64,000 bases of DNA from Mycobacterium simulans (GCF_900232995.1 NZ_OCVX01000003.1:917869-981868); one strand, 5' to 3'. Counted from the stretch's first letter, positions 11,441 through 20,424 are shown. Notes: generated by a model from the letters alone, not told the origin. A program made the numbers and translations.

Positions 11441-12910
11441 AATGTAGACAGCGAGAACGAAATCTGAATCCCCGGCAGCAGGAATCACTATGTCCCCCGA
11501 TCGGAGGACAGCGCTACGGGTCAGAAGTCCTCGACACAGCAGTACCGATGGCAACGACGGTTGACGCTCTGCGCCCTGCGGGCGACTCGTCGGCGTGCCG
11601 GGGTAGACCTGCGGAATGAGGTTGGCCAAAACCACGCACGCGACGACGCCAAGCCAAAAGACCGCCAATGGAATCGGTGTGGCAAACGACAGCGCGGATG
11701 TCGCCGCTAGCCCAGCTCCGATCAGCAAATAGTAGGCAAGACCGAACACCGCCCCGGCGCGGCCGAGGCTATCGCTATAGCCGTGTAAGGCTGGGCCGAG
11801 CAGATTGGGGATTGCTAATCCAGATCCGGCAAACAGCGCCAACCCCGGCACCGCCCACCACATTCTTGGGTTCGTAACGGTGCAGGCAACGATCAGTTGT
11901 CCCATCACTGCGCCGGAAACAATGACAAGTGACAACCGTACCCTGGTGTTGGATGTCATGGTCGCGGGCAGGTGGCGGTTCAGCGCGGCACCGGCAGCGC
12001 CCACGGCGGCCACCGGCAGCCCCACCCAGCCGAATCCGAGACCCAGCAACGGTCCAATAAGAAACGGGCCCGCCGCATAGAAAGAGAAGACCAGAATATT
12101 CAGCCCGGCCACCTGGATAGCCGCCAAGTACAAAGCAGTATCACCGGCCATTCGCTTGATGAGCGCGCAAGTATTGATGTGCACCAGCTCAACAGGTTTG
12201 GTTTCTGGCCACGACCGTGCGGCGACGACACATAAAACCACTAGCACCCCTGTCACGATGGCCAAGAACATGCGGTAGCCACGCCAGTCGCTGAGCAACT
12301 GCCCCATCAATGCGCCGATCGCAGGAGACCAGGCCAACACCATGCCCAAAGTGGAGAAGTAGGCGACTAACTGCGGGCCGTGTAGCCGATCGCGCAGTGT
12401 TGTTTGCGAAGACACCGAGCAAGTCGCCAATCCGAACGCCTGAATCACCCGTCCCGCCAAGAGCCACCCGAAAACCGGTGCGACTACACACACCAAGGTC
12501 CCTACCGCTGCGGTTACCAGCCCGGCCAGCACAGCCGCACGGCGCCCCCACCGATCACAAATGCGTCCCCACACCCATACACCGGTGGCGAAGCCGAAAA
12601 AGAAGACTCCAATAACCCATTGCGTTTGGCCGACATCAACCGAAAGCGATCGCGCAAGATTCGGCAAAGCCGGAACAAGGATCGTCTCACCAACCTGCGG
12701 CAGCGCCAACAAACTAATCATTAGCCACAACGGCGGCAACTGCCGATCGCCCAAAGGCGCCTCAACAGGTAACCAGAGCGGTCTAACGCCACACGGTCCC
12801 CAACCGGACTTCGTCGGCACTCGGCGACGTCGCCAGTAACCGCGATCGGATCCCGTGCTGAGGATCGGCGAAAATCGCGCCCGGCGCCAGGCCTCAGTCA
12901 AGGCATACAT
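11438..12910 (-). CDS. MFS transporter, probable export of the NRPS product
   Basis: Major facilitator superfamily membrane protein (up to 490 residues). About twelve hydrophobic segments are visible; the loop GRICDRWGRRAAV is the classic MFS loop 2-3 signature, and LRDRL after helix 4 fits the Bcr/CflA drug-exporter branch. Start 12910 has GAGGACG eight bases upstream; roughly 65 soluble residues precede the first helix, so an internal start near LWLMISLLA is also possible. The transporter fold ends near residue 430; the last 55 or so residues run through the composite promoter of the NRPS operon and look like read-through rather than functional protein, suggesting loss of the original stop. 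It lies upstream of and parallel to mbtH-NRPS. Substrate unknown; export of the peptide is inferred from position only. Confidence 0.85.
   Translation of the reverse strand: MYALTEAWRRARFSPILSTGSDRGYWRRRRVPTKSGWGPCGVRPLWLPVEAPLGDRQLPPLWLMISLLALPQVGETILVPALPNLARSLSVDVGQTQWVIGVFFFGFATGVWVWGRICDRWGRRAAVLAGLVTAAVGTLVCVVAPVFGWLLAGRVIQAFGLATCSVSSQTTLRDRLHGPQLVAYFSTLGMVLAWSPAIGALMGQLLSDWRGYRMFLAIVTGVLVVLCVVAARSWPETKPVELVHINTCALIKRMAGDTALYLAAIQVAGLNILVFSFYAAGPFLIGPLLGLGFGWVGLPVAAVGAAGAALNRHLPATMTSNTRVRLSLVIVSGAVMGQLIVACTVTNPRMWWAVPGLALFAGSGLAIPNLLGPALHGYSDSLGRAGAVFGLAYYLLIGAGLAATSALSFATPIPLAVFWLGVVACVVLANLIPQVYPGTPTSRPQGAERQPSLPSVLLCRGLLTRSAVLRSGDIVIPAAGDSDFVLAVYI
11441..11510 (-). promoter_or_regulatory. 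Composite promoter 1 (palindrome + box + -10), drives mbtH-NRPS
   Basis: On the minus strand a near-perfect 20-bp palindrome (11491-11510, one mismatched pair, core CCGATCGG) is followed after ten bases by GCTGCCGGGGATTC and then a TACATT -10 hexamer at 11441-11446. Exactly 44 bp separate palindrome and hexamer, as in the three other copies. The palindrome centre lies near -66 relative to the inferred start site, a typical activator position. The whole element sits inside the 3' tail of the MFS reading frame. Confidence 0.85.
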
Positions 12911-13294
12911 CTGGCCCGTCCTCGCTCACACCTCAGACATCCAACACCGACGCCCCGACCAGGGTTGAAAACCCAGCTTCGACAACATCTCCCACAACAG
13001 TCATCCATACCTAGGCTCAGTGATGTTATGTGGCAAGCGCCATTTCCTCGCGTGGACTAATTGGCCATCGCACGAACACACTGCGGAAATCGGCGGCAAA
13101 GCTGCCCGAAGTCCGCCGCGGCGGCGGTCGCTGAAGCTCCGATCGTGTCCGTGGGCCTAGCTTGCCTGGTCAGGACAGTCCACTTCGTCCCTGCTGGCAC
13201 CCATTCTGAGCCACACCGCCAGCATGACTAGGGCATATCTGCTAGCTGCAATACGCTCACCATTGTCGGCGGTGTCGCAGACGAAGGGACCGAC
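12911..13294. promoter_or_regulatory. Divergent intergenic region between MFS gene and response regulator 1
   Basis: 384 bp without a gene. The right-hand 90 bp resembles the region before response regulator 2 (16.43-16.51 kb), including GCTAGCTGCAA followed by TACGCT and TGTCGG(C/T)GG(T/C)GTCGCAG. TACGCT fits a mycobacterial -10 (TANNNT) in both copies. The left half shows nothing I recognise. Confidence 0.45.
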
Positions 13295-13966
13295 ATGTCA
13301 GAGTCGCCAGGGCAGGCAGGTTTGCGGGTCGTGCTCGCCGACGATGATGTGTTGCTGCGGGAAGGGCTGGCCAGCCTGCTGGGACGATCGGGTTACCAGG
13401 TCGTGGGCCAGCTCGGTGACGCCTCGACGCTTGTGGAACTGGTCCGTGCCGAGCGGCCGGACCTCGTGATTGTTGATATCCGGATGCCTCCGGGCGGTGC
13501 CACGGACGGACTCGATGCGGGGATGGTGATCCATGAGGAGATGCCGGAGATCGGGCTGCTTGTCCTGTCGGCCCACGTGGAAGTTGAACACGCGCTCCAG
13601 CTGCTGGCCAGCGGGCGAGGTGTCGGCTACCTACTGAAAACCCGGATCACCGATGTTGCGGACTTTCTCGATGCGCTCCAGCGAATCGGCAACGGCGCAT
13701 CGGTGGTAGATCCCGCTCTGGTTCACGAATTAGTGACCGCGCGCAAACGCGATGATCCGCTCGCCGTGCTCAGCCCGCGCGAAACGGAGGTGCTGGAACT
13801 TATGGCTGAGGGTCGCTCAAACGCCGGCATTGCACGCCAGTTGTGGGTGGCCGAAGGCACGGTCGAGAAGCACGTCCGCAGCATCATGACCAAACTGGAC
13901 CTGCATGAAACCCCCGACGATCACCGCCGCGTGCGTGCGGTCGTCACCTTCCTCGAGGCTCGCTGA
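13295..13966 (+). CDS. NarL/LuxR-family response regulator 1 (intact)
   Basis: Two-component response regulator of 223 residues. The receiver domain (about residues 9-125) shows the acidic pair DDD near the start, the phospho-acceptor aspartate in DLVIVDIRMPP and the conserved K in LLKTRI. A LuxR-type helix-turn-helix follows (LSPRETEVLELMAEG, then VAEGTVEKHVRSI). It is about 80% identical by eye to response regulator 2 at 16517. There is no kinase gene beside it; the only kinase in the area is at 17220. It is the only regulator here with a complete DNA-binding domain, so it is the natural candidate for the 20-bp palindromes, although this is inference. Confidence 0.93.
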   Translation: MSESPGQAGLRVVLADDDVLLREGLASLLGRSGYQVVGQLGDASTLVELVRAERPDLVIVDIRMPPGGATDGLDAGMVIHEEMPEIGLLVLSAHVEVEHALQLLASGRGVGYLLKTRITDVADFLDALQRIGNGASVVDPALVHELVTARKRDDPLAVLSPRETEVLELMAEGRSNAGIARQLWVAEGTVEKHVRSIMTKLDLHETPDDHRRVRAVVTFLEAR

Positions 13967-14001
13967 CTGGCGGCAGGCATTCGGATTTCACCCACGCCGT
14001 C

Positions 14002-14007
14002 TACTTT
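14002..14007 (+). promoter_or_regulatory. Beheaded copy of the mauE-type promoter
   Basis: TACTTT and its flanks (from about 13970 to 14115) are homologous to the promoter and leader of the fusion gene at 21205, including CGTGCAAAGCACGGTCAG. The 20-bp palindrome is absent because the end of response regulator 1 takes its place. Confidence 0.45.
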
Positions 14008-14115
14008 GTTCGTGCAAAGCACGGTCAGTAACGACTCGCCCCGGTATGAGTTGGGCCGAGCGGGTCAGGCCAGCACGCCTGCGCTGGCCTTGTCAGGACC
14101 GGAGGTGACCGGCAA

Positions 14116-14411
14116 GTGACGATGTTGGCAGCGCGAATTCTTCTGGGAGGTATATTCGCAATCGCCGCGGTGGCGAAGCTGTCAGATCGGAAGGCGCGCG
14201 GCGGGCGGTCGTGGCATTCGGTGTGCCTAGACCCGCGGCCGCGATTCTACGACCGGTAATCATCGCAACCGAATTCGGCGTCACGTTACTGCAACCGGGG
14301 CATGGACTTACGAAGGGGCAGTCCTCGCGTTACTGGCGCTGACGGGATTCAGTGCGGCAGTCCTGGTGAACCGCGCCCACGGCCGACGTCTGGAATGCCA
14401 CTGCTTCGGGC
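14116..14411 (+). pseudogene. Truncated mauE-like gene fragment
   Basis: Near copy of the first 100 codons of the fusion gene at 21205 (same ribosome site GGAGGTGA, same MLAARILLGGIFAIAAVAKLS start). Two single-base deletions break the frame (near 14188 and 14301), and similarity stops at the CHCFG motif where the sequence changes abruptly into a methyltransferase. It is a deletion junction, not a gene. Confidence 0.85.
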
Positions 14412-15209
14412 GACGCGCTGCTGAACGATCCTCTGGCTGATCCGCTAGTGCGTGCGGTAGAGCAGTTCGTCCGAATGCTGGACGGCGAGATAACGTTCGA
14501 CGATGACCCGCTGCTGTGCCGCGCGGCGGCGAATGAGCTGATCGCCGTTCGTACCAGGTTCTTTGACGACTTCTTCACCGAAGCGACCGACGCCGGTGTC
14601 CGCCAGGCCGTGATTCTGGCCTCTGGCCTGGACACCAGGGCCTACCGGTTGCGCTGGCCCGACGACATAGTGGTCTACGAGATCGATCAGCCGCGGGTCA
14701 TCGAGTTCAAGACGTGGACGCTGGCCGAACACGGCGCCGTCCCGACCACCGACAGGCGGCCCATCGGCATCGATCTGCGCAACGACTGGCCGGCGGCGTT
14801 GCGCCAGCACGGTTTTGACGTCAACCAACCAACGGCGTGGATCGCCGAGGGCCTGCTGATTTATCTGCCGCCCGACGATCAGGACCGATTGTTCGACAGC
14901 ATCGCCGCGCTCAGCGCGCCAACAAGCCAGGTTGCCACCGAGCATTTCCCAGACCCCGCGCTGGTGTCCGGTGAGCACGCACAGCAACTTTCGGCGCGCT
15001 GGAATCGCATGGGACTCGATCTCAACCTGTCTGAGTTGATCTACTCCGGTGAACGCCGAACCGTCATGGAGTACCTGACCACGCACGGCTGGCGGCTGAC
15101 GGCCCGCACCATCAAGGAACTATACGCGCACAACGGGTTTGAGTTTCCCGACGACGAGATGGCGGCCGTCTTAGGCGAAATGAGCTTCGTCGCCGCAACG
15201 CTTGGCTAA
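14412..15209 (+). pseudogene. SAM-dependent methyltransferase, 5'-truncated
   Basis: Class I methyltransferase of the Rv0145/Rv0146 family (motif [35 protein letters not shown]). It starts in the middle of [11 protein letters not shown], lacking about the first 37 residues seen in the related copy at 15654, and is joined directly to the truncated mauE fragment. The rest is an open frame to TAA 15209; a GTG at 14448 could in principle allow expression of a 253-residue protein, but the N-terminal region normally needed is missing. Substrate unknown. Confidence 0.8.
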
Positions 15210-15304
15210 CGTTTGGCGTGGGCCGTCTCATACCACGTGCTCACGCACGACTACTGGGATCCTGAACCACCCCGGGTTTAATGCTCCACCTAACCACCCA
15301 CGAG

Positions 15305-15374
15305 TGTCCCCCGATCGGGGGACAACACGACTACCGCTGCCAGGGATTCAGAATCCATCCTCACTGCCTACTGT
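15305..15374 (+). promoter_or_regulatory. Composite promoter 2, drives micropeptide 1
   Basis: Perfect palindrome TGTCCCCCGATCGGGGGACA at 15305-15324, box GCTGCCAGGGATTC starting 11 bases later, and -10 TACTGT at 15369-15374, 44 bp after the palindrome. The start codon of the peptide follows 35 bases after the hexamer. Confidence 0.88.
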
Positions 15375-15409
15375 TCGAGCAACGGCGATCACGAAAGGAG
15401 GTATCTAAC

Positions 15410-15496
15410 ATGTCCCACGAACTTCTCTTCACCGAGAATGAAGCTACGTACGGCTTTTTCGTCAACCAGCTCGGTTCAGACAACGTGATCGAGTGA
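15410..15496 (+). CDS. Micropeptide 1 (28 aa), paralogue of micropeptide 2
   Basis: Encodes a 28-residue peptide beginning [14 protein letters not shown] and ending NVIE. The coding claim rests on an ideal ribosome site AAAGGAGGT seven bases before ATG, the dedicated composite promoter 2, and a paralogue at 20629 sharing nine of the first fourteen residues without gaps (M, HELLF, E9, E11, Y14). The second half differs, as expected of a conserved leader plus variable core. There is no cysteine and no signal peptide. It could be a precursor of a modified peptide, a signalling peptide or a leader; no known modifying enzyme lies beside it. Too short for ordinary gene callers. I do not recognise the family. 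Confidence 0.72.
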   Translation: MSHELLFTENEATYGFFVNQLGSDNVIE

Positions 15497-15657
15497 GCAC
15501 GCTTGGCGACGCGGCTGGCGGACTACTCACTGCGTTCCACGCCTGCGATGGTCCGCTTCCGCGGCGCAGCACCAACCAGCGATCCGGCAGGAAATCCGTT
15601 GTTCCCTATGTCAGCGCCGCCCTTGTACAGCACCCAAGACAGGAGCTATCCGCATGA
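15493..15657 (+). CDS. Hypothetical 54-aa reading frame overlapping micropeptide 1 stop
   Basis: A GTG-initiated frame overlaps the micropeptide 1 stop (GTGA) and its own TGA overlaps the ATG of the following methyltransferase remnant (ATGA). The double overlap suggests translational coupling, but the protein (many R, S, P) resembles nothing I know and has no paralogue after micropeptide 2. It may be a remnant of a larger gene. Confidence 0.3.
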   Translation: MSTLGDAAGGLLTAFHACDGPLPRRSTNQRSGRKSVVPYVSAALVQHPRQELSA

Positions 15658-16183
15658 CTAGCGAACCGGGAAGAACTGAGGGTGACAGCTGGGATCCGGC
15701 CTCCCACGTGGTTGCGACGGCCACCATGGTCGCGGCCTACCGGGCGCTGGCCGCACAGGGACGCGACGCGCTGCTGAACGATCCGCTGGCGGTTGCGCTG
15801 GCCCGACGACATGGTGGTCTACGAGATCGATCAGCCGCGGGTCATCGAGTTCAAGACGTGGACGCTGGCCGAACTCGGCGCCGTCCCGACCGCCGACAGG
15901 CGACCCATCGGCATCGATCTGCGCAACGACTGGCCGGCGGCGTTGCGCCAGCACGGTTTTGACGTCAACCAACCGTCGGCGTGGATCGCCTAGGGCCTGC
16001 TGATCTGAGTTGATCTACTCCGGTGAACGCCACACCGTCATCGAGTACCTGACCACGCACGGCTGGTGGCTGACGGCCCGCACCGCCAAGGAACTTAACG
16101 CGCACAACGGGTTTGAGTTTCCCGACGACGGGATCGCAGCTGTCTTAGGCGAAATGAGCCTCGTCGCCGCAACGCTTGGCGAA
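15654..16183 (+). pseudogene. SAM-dependent methyltransferase remnant with two internal deletions
   Basis: Second copy of the methyltransferase at 14412. It keeps the true N-terminus (about 46 residues, with [20 protein letters not shown]), then a deletion joins ALAV out of frame to [16 protein letters not shown] interrupts WIA-GLLI near 15991, and a second deletion joins it to LIYSGERHTV. The stop codon of the other copy has become GAA. Non-functional. Confidence 0.88.
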
Positions 16184-16516
16184 CGTTTGACCTGGGCCGT
16201 CGGATACCACGTGGTCACGACGATAACTGTCGGCCATGATGACTTCCAAGCAGGCGTAGGCCATCACGTCGACATCGGCATCGGCCAGTTCAGTGGCGGC
16301 GCGCTCGGCGCCGACCTTCATCACGCCCAGGCACGGCTGCATGTCTGCGAAGCGCCCGGCAGCGGCTGCGTCCGTGGACCTAGATTGTCCGGCGAAGGCA
16401 GGCCAAGTCGTCACTGCTGGCGTCCGGTGAGAACACACCGCCAGCCTGGCGCCGGCATTTCTGCTAGCTGCAATTACGCTCAACACTGTCGGTGGCGTCG
16501 CAGGCGAAGGGACGGC
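16184..16516. other. Intergenic segment before response regulator 2
   Basis: 333 bp. The first 40 bp continue the homology to the flank of the other methyltransferase copy. The middle holds a gene remnant on the minus strand (16226-16369), and the last 85 bp resembles the promoter region of response regulator 1, with TACGCT as a likely -10 near 16477. Confidence 0.5.
16226..16369 (-). pseudogene. Remnant of a maleate isomerase / arylmalonate decarboxylase-like gene
   Basis: About 48 residues in one minus-strand frame (GRFADMQPCLGV, GAERAATELADADVD, VMAYACLEVIM) look like the C-terminal part of the Asp/Glu racemase-like family that includes maleate cis-trans isomerase; the C in YACL would correspond to the second catalytic cysteine. 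It has no start and loses similarity on both sides. Recognition is by motif only. Confidence 0.5.
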
Positions 16517-17187
16517 ATGGCGGTGCGCCCTGGGCAAGCAGGTTTGCGGGTTGTGCTCGCCGACGACGATGTGTTGCTACGCGAAGGACTGGCCAGCCTG
16601 GTGGGACGATCGGGCTACCAGGTCGTGGACCACATCGGCGACGCTTCGTCGCTTGTCGACGTGGTTCGCGCCGAGCGGCCGGACCTCGTGATTGTCGACA
16701 TCCGGGTGCCACCTACCAACACCACCGATGGACTCGAAGCGGGGATGGTGATCCGGCAGGAGATGCCGGATATTGGGTTGCTTGTGCTGTCGGCACACGT
16801 CGAAGTTGAACACGCGATCCAGCTCCTGGCCAGCGGCCACGCGGTGGGCTACCTGCTGAAAACCCGGATCGCCGATGTTGCTGACTTTCTCGACGCGCTC
16901 CAGCGGATCGCCAGCGGGGCATCCGTGGTTGATTCCGCTCTGGTTCACGAATTGGTCTGCGCGCAGAAGCGCGATGATCCCCTCGCCGCGCTCAGCCCGC
17001 GCGAAATGGAGGTGCTGGCACTGATGGCCGAGGGTCGCTCCAACGCTGGCATTGCCCGGCAGTTGTGGGTGGCCGAAGGCACCGTGGAAAACACGTCCGC
17101 AGCATCATGACCAAGCTGAACCTGCATGAGACCCCCGACGATCACCGCCGTGTCCGCGCGGTCATCACCTTCCTCGAGACTGGCTGA
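16517..17187 (+). pseudogene. NarL/LuxR-family response regulator 2, frameshifted in the DNA-binding helix
   Basis: Paralogue of response regulator 1 with an intact receiver (DLVIVDIRVPP). Compared with regulator 1, one base is missing near 17091 (GTGGAAAACACG against GTCGAGAAGCACG). Translation therefore runs VENTSAAS and stops at 17110, losing the rest of the recognition helix and the C-terminus; the original frame is preserved to TGA 17187. It is followed after 32 bp by the kinase gene, as in a two-component operon. A sequencing error at the AAAA run is the main alternative to a true mutation. Confidence 0.85.
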
Positions 17188-17219
17188 CTGCGGCCACCAA
17201 AACGAAGGCGAGGCCACCA

Positions 17220-18752
17220 ATGCGTGCTCGGTTGGAATCGATGCGGCTATCACGGACACCACGATCCAACTCATTGGGTCTTGCGGTAGCGGCCGCATTC
17301 ATCGCGGCGGAGACCGTCGTACTGCTTCTACTCAAGAAGCTCGCCCCGGACAACGCCTTCGGTGTCGTGTATCTGATCGGCGTCTTGGTAGTCGCAACAG
17401 GCTGGGGCGCAGGACTGACCATGGTGATGGCGGTTCTAAGCGCGATTGCCTATTCATATTTCCGTAGCTGGCCCGACCATGGCACGGTGCTGAGCCAGCT
17501 CCAGGACTGGGTCGTTTTCTTGATCTACGTCGTCGTCGCCCTGGTGGCGCACGCTTTGGCACATACCGCACGAACGCGCGCGACGGACGCAGAGAAACGT
17601 CGACAGCAGGCCGAGGAGAGCGGCGCCGCGCTCAGTGCCCTGGCCGTCAGACAAGCCGCGCTACGACAAATCGCGACACTGGTCGCGCGCGGAGCCCCCG
17701 CATCCGAAATCTTCCCCGCGGTAGCCGATGAGCTGGCGCAATGCCTCGATGCGACCGACACGTCGCTGTGGCGCTACGAACCTGACAACACCGCTACCCT
17801 GGTCGCCGCCCACGACGACCCTGGGCACACCGAGCGGAAGCCGGTCGGCACTCGCTGGCCTGTAGATGGCGACAACATCGTCGCCCGGGTGGCTCGCACC
17901 GGTCGGCCCGCCCGCGTCGACGATAGCGAGCAGGCGATCGGTGCTATACCGACGCTCATTCGCGAGTTGGGGTTACGCGCTGGAGTAGGGACGCCGATCA
18001 TCGTCGGCGGCCGGCTGTGGGGTGCTGCGGTTGTCGGATCTCGCCAGGCCAAGCCACTGCCACCGGACAGCGAACAACGCATCGGCGAGTTCACCGAGCT
18101 CGTCGCTACCGCCATCGCCAACGCTGAAGCTCACTCCGCGCTGAAAGCCTCGCGCGCACGCATCGTCACCGCCGCCGATGATGCTCGCCGGCGTCTAGAG
18201 CGCGATTTGCACGACGGCGCCCAACAACGGCTAATTTCGCTTGCCCTTCAACTACGCTTGATCGAGGCGGATGCGCCTCCCGAACTCGGTCCGCTCAAGG
18301 CGCAAATCTCTCAAGCCGTAGCCAACCTGGCCGCGGCTTCGGCAGATCTCCAAGAGATTGCCCGGGGCATTCATCCGGCGATCGTTTCCACTGGCGGCCT
18401 CGGCCCGGCGCTCAAGGCCCTCGCCCGCCGCTGTCCCATCCCAGTCCGGCTTAATGTGGCCATTGAAGGACGACTATCGGAGTCGGCCGAGATCGCTGCG
18501 TATTACGTTGTCTCCGAAGCACTTACGAACGTCGCTCGACACGCACGCGCTTCCGGGGTAGACATCGACGCCAAAACCAAAGGTTCGGATCTGCTGCTCT
18601 CCATTCGCGACGACGGCGCCGGTGGCGCGGACTGCGACAAGGGGTCCGGCATTGTCGGCTTGATCGACCGAGTAGAAGCCCTAGGTGGCCACCTGCGGAT
18701 ACTAAGCCCCCCTGGCGCCGGCACCACGCTGGACATCGTTATCCCGCAATGA
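17220..18752 (+). CDS. Sensor histidine kinase, NarL-partner type (TM-GAF-HisKA_3-HATPase)
   Basis: Membrane sensor kinase of 510 residues. The N-terminus has four hydrophobic segments (residues 20-120) like the KdpD/DUF4118 transmembrane domain, then a short coiled coil, a GAF-type sensor domain (about 140-300), the phospho-acceptor motif LHDGAQQRL of the HisKA_3 family (near 337), an N box SEALTNVARHA and a G box DDGAGG with GIVGLIDRV. It follows response regulator 2 in the same direction. Because regulator 2 is truncated, the working partner may be regulator 1. The signal sensed is unknown; GAF domains bind small ligands or haem in related kinases. The start at 17220 places the first helix at the expected distance. 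Confidence 0.93.
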   Translation: MRARLESMRLSRTPRSNSLGLAVAAAFIAAETVVLLLLKKLAPDNAFGVVYLIGVLVVATGWGAGLTMVMAVLSAIAYSYFRSWPDHGTVLSQLQDWVVFLIYVVVALVAHALAHTARTRATDAEKRRQQAEESGAALSALAVRQAALRQIATLVARGAPASEIFPAVADELAQCLDATDTSLWRYEPDNTATLVAAHDDPGHTERKPVGTRWPVDGDNIVARVARTGRPARVDDSEQAIGAIPTLIRELGLRAGVGTPIIVGGRLWGAAVVGSRQAKPLPPDSEQRIGEFTELVATAIANAEAHSALKASRARIVTAADDARRRLERDLHDGAQQRLISLALQLRLIEADAPPELGPLKAQISQAVANLAAASADLQEIARGIHPAIVSTGGLGPALKALARRCPIPVRLNVAIEGRLSESAEIAAYYVVSEALTNVARHARASGVDIDAKTKGSDLLLSIRDDGAGGADCDKGSGIVGLIDRVEALGGHLRILSPPGAGTTLDIVIPQ

Positions 18753-18774
18753 CCAGGTGGCTGCCCAAGGGGCG

Positions 18775-19845
18775 TCAACCATGCGAGGGCGCCTTCCAAA
18801 TGCCAAGTTCATGCATCAGCTGGACCTGCCGATCGATGACCTCTTGTTTGTAGTCGACGTGCCTTCCTGGGATGCGATGCGCATAAAGATTTTTGGGATA
18901 AATGGGCCGCTCATAAATTATCTGTGCCAATTCCGAGCGAATGTCTTTAAGCCAGTTTGTGACTTGCGCATTCTCGCGATGGTGACGCAGCGCCTCGATA
19001 TTGATGACGCCAGTAACAAAAGTCGAGTTGTTAGAAAAAGGTTGTCGACCGATAATCGCACCACGATAGTCGACGATCATTGACTGACCGCCCTCGGCGT
19101 CGATGGGAACCGGGGTCTCAGGGTACAAATAATAGCCGCTCATGTTAGGCGCAACGATATACATGTTATTCTCTAGGGCTCGCGCTTTGTTCGAAATTTC
19201 AAAGAAATCGTGCTGGGTGAATGGTGCGGGTAGTGATGCGCGATAGACCACTTCGGCCCCCGTTAAGCGCGAGGCCGCGGCCATTTTCAGGGTAGTTACC
19301 CTCCATCGCCATCATGACCCCAAGTCGTCCGATTGGGGTATCGGTGACCGGCCAGAATGCCTGCAGTGTTCGACCGTACCTATCTATCCACCAATCGAAC
19401 ACATCATGGGAGACACCGATCGTTCACAAGGTAACAGGGCAGAGATCTTGTAGTGCTTGAGAACGATTGCGCCGTCAGGATCGATAAGAAAGCCAACGTT
19501 GAAGAATCGATTTGGCCAATCTTCATGGCGCGCCTTGGCCTGAGCCATGATAAACACATTCCAGGTACGTGCCAGTTGACCAAGCCGGTCGGTTTCCGGG
19601 CCGCGAATGTCGATCGCACAGGTATTTGCGAACTCGGCATGATCGACGTCAAGAATCTCGTCGTTGAATCCCTGTAAGCCACCTTCAGGGATGGCAATAA
19701 GGCGCACGGGAATATCTAGATTTGCCAGCTAAAAGGCCGCTTTCATAAGGCCTCCGATATGATCGAGATTGTTAGTGATGTCGGCACGGCTGCGGATCCC
19801 CCAAAAATTGGGTACCAAACCGACCACCGTGTAAGGTTCAATCAT
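18775..19845 (-). pseudogene. Nitrilase / carbon-nitrogen hydrolase, broken
   Basis: The reading order on the minus strand gives a clear carbon-nitrogen hydrolase: PNFWGI at the N-terminus, IAIPEGGLQGF (glutamate region), LKHYKI (lysine region), a GVMMAMEGNYPE segment in the nucleophile position, then NKARALENNMYIVAPN. It is broken by an in-frame TAG at 19729-19731 (probably once TGG), a one-base deletion near 19405 and another indel near 19290. The nucleophile segment reads M-A-M-E where cysteine is usual, though decay makes this uncertain. It may once have hydrolysed an amide or carbamoyl compound together with the maleate-isomerase-like remnant at 16226. Confidence 0.85.
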
Positions 19846-19943
19846 CGCCAACCTCCTTCATCTCCTTCATCAAGACGGCCCGCCTGGACTTCGGAGGCGG
19901 CTACAGCCCCGCCACGCAGCACGCTCAGCTCCAAGCAAATACC

Positions 19944-19998
19944 AAACCGCTACGGTTTCACGGACGGCCAGCGCCAGCTACCCAGCTAGCTGGGTAGC
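19944..19998. promoter_or_regulatory. Palindromes upstream of the nitrilase pseudogene
   Basis: AAACCG-CTA-CGGTTT at 19944-19958 and a perfect 22-bp palindrome at 19977-19998 (arms GCTACCCAGCT / AGCTGGGTAGC) lie about 100-150 bp upstream of the nitrilase start on the minus strand. Such symmetry suggests operators of a dimeric regulator whose gene is not obvious here. Confidence 0.45.
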
Positions 19999-20424
19999 GT
20001 ATGGCGATATTCGTCGGTAGTCATGGTCCGGCGCGATGGGAGTTGGTCGGCATCTCCCGACGTAACCGTGGATGCGCCGGCCTGAGATTTTTGGCCGCAA
20101 TACCGTGTCCTGCTTGCGTTTTGGACTGCAGCCACAGGGCTGCGACCTATTATCCACGGACACAACGAATCTCGTGTCCAGCCAGACCTACGACCCTATT
20201 ACTCGGCCACCAGAACTGGGAACTAGTGCCACATTGGCCAGCGGCGAGACCGGGTCGACGCTATTCGACTTCCCACTCGACGATATGCTGCGGGCTCCGA
20301 GTGCGCAGCGTTGATCTAGATCATTAACCAAACCTGACGAATTAGCGTGCCAAAAGCCATATTTGAATCTATAGCGCCAGAGCCGAAGCAACTCAACCTC
20401 TTGGGCAAGCGTTGGGTACCCGGT

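Noticed and set aside
15305..15324. Palindrome as a DosR/DevR box
   Set aside because: DosR boxes have GGGAC on the left and GTCCC on the right; here the halves are in the opposite orientation (TGTCCC...GGGACA), so it is a different site.
20072..20314. 80-codon plus-strand frame as a gene
   Set aside because: No ribosome site, no recognisable motif and located in a decaying segment.
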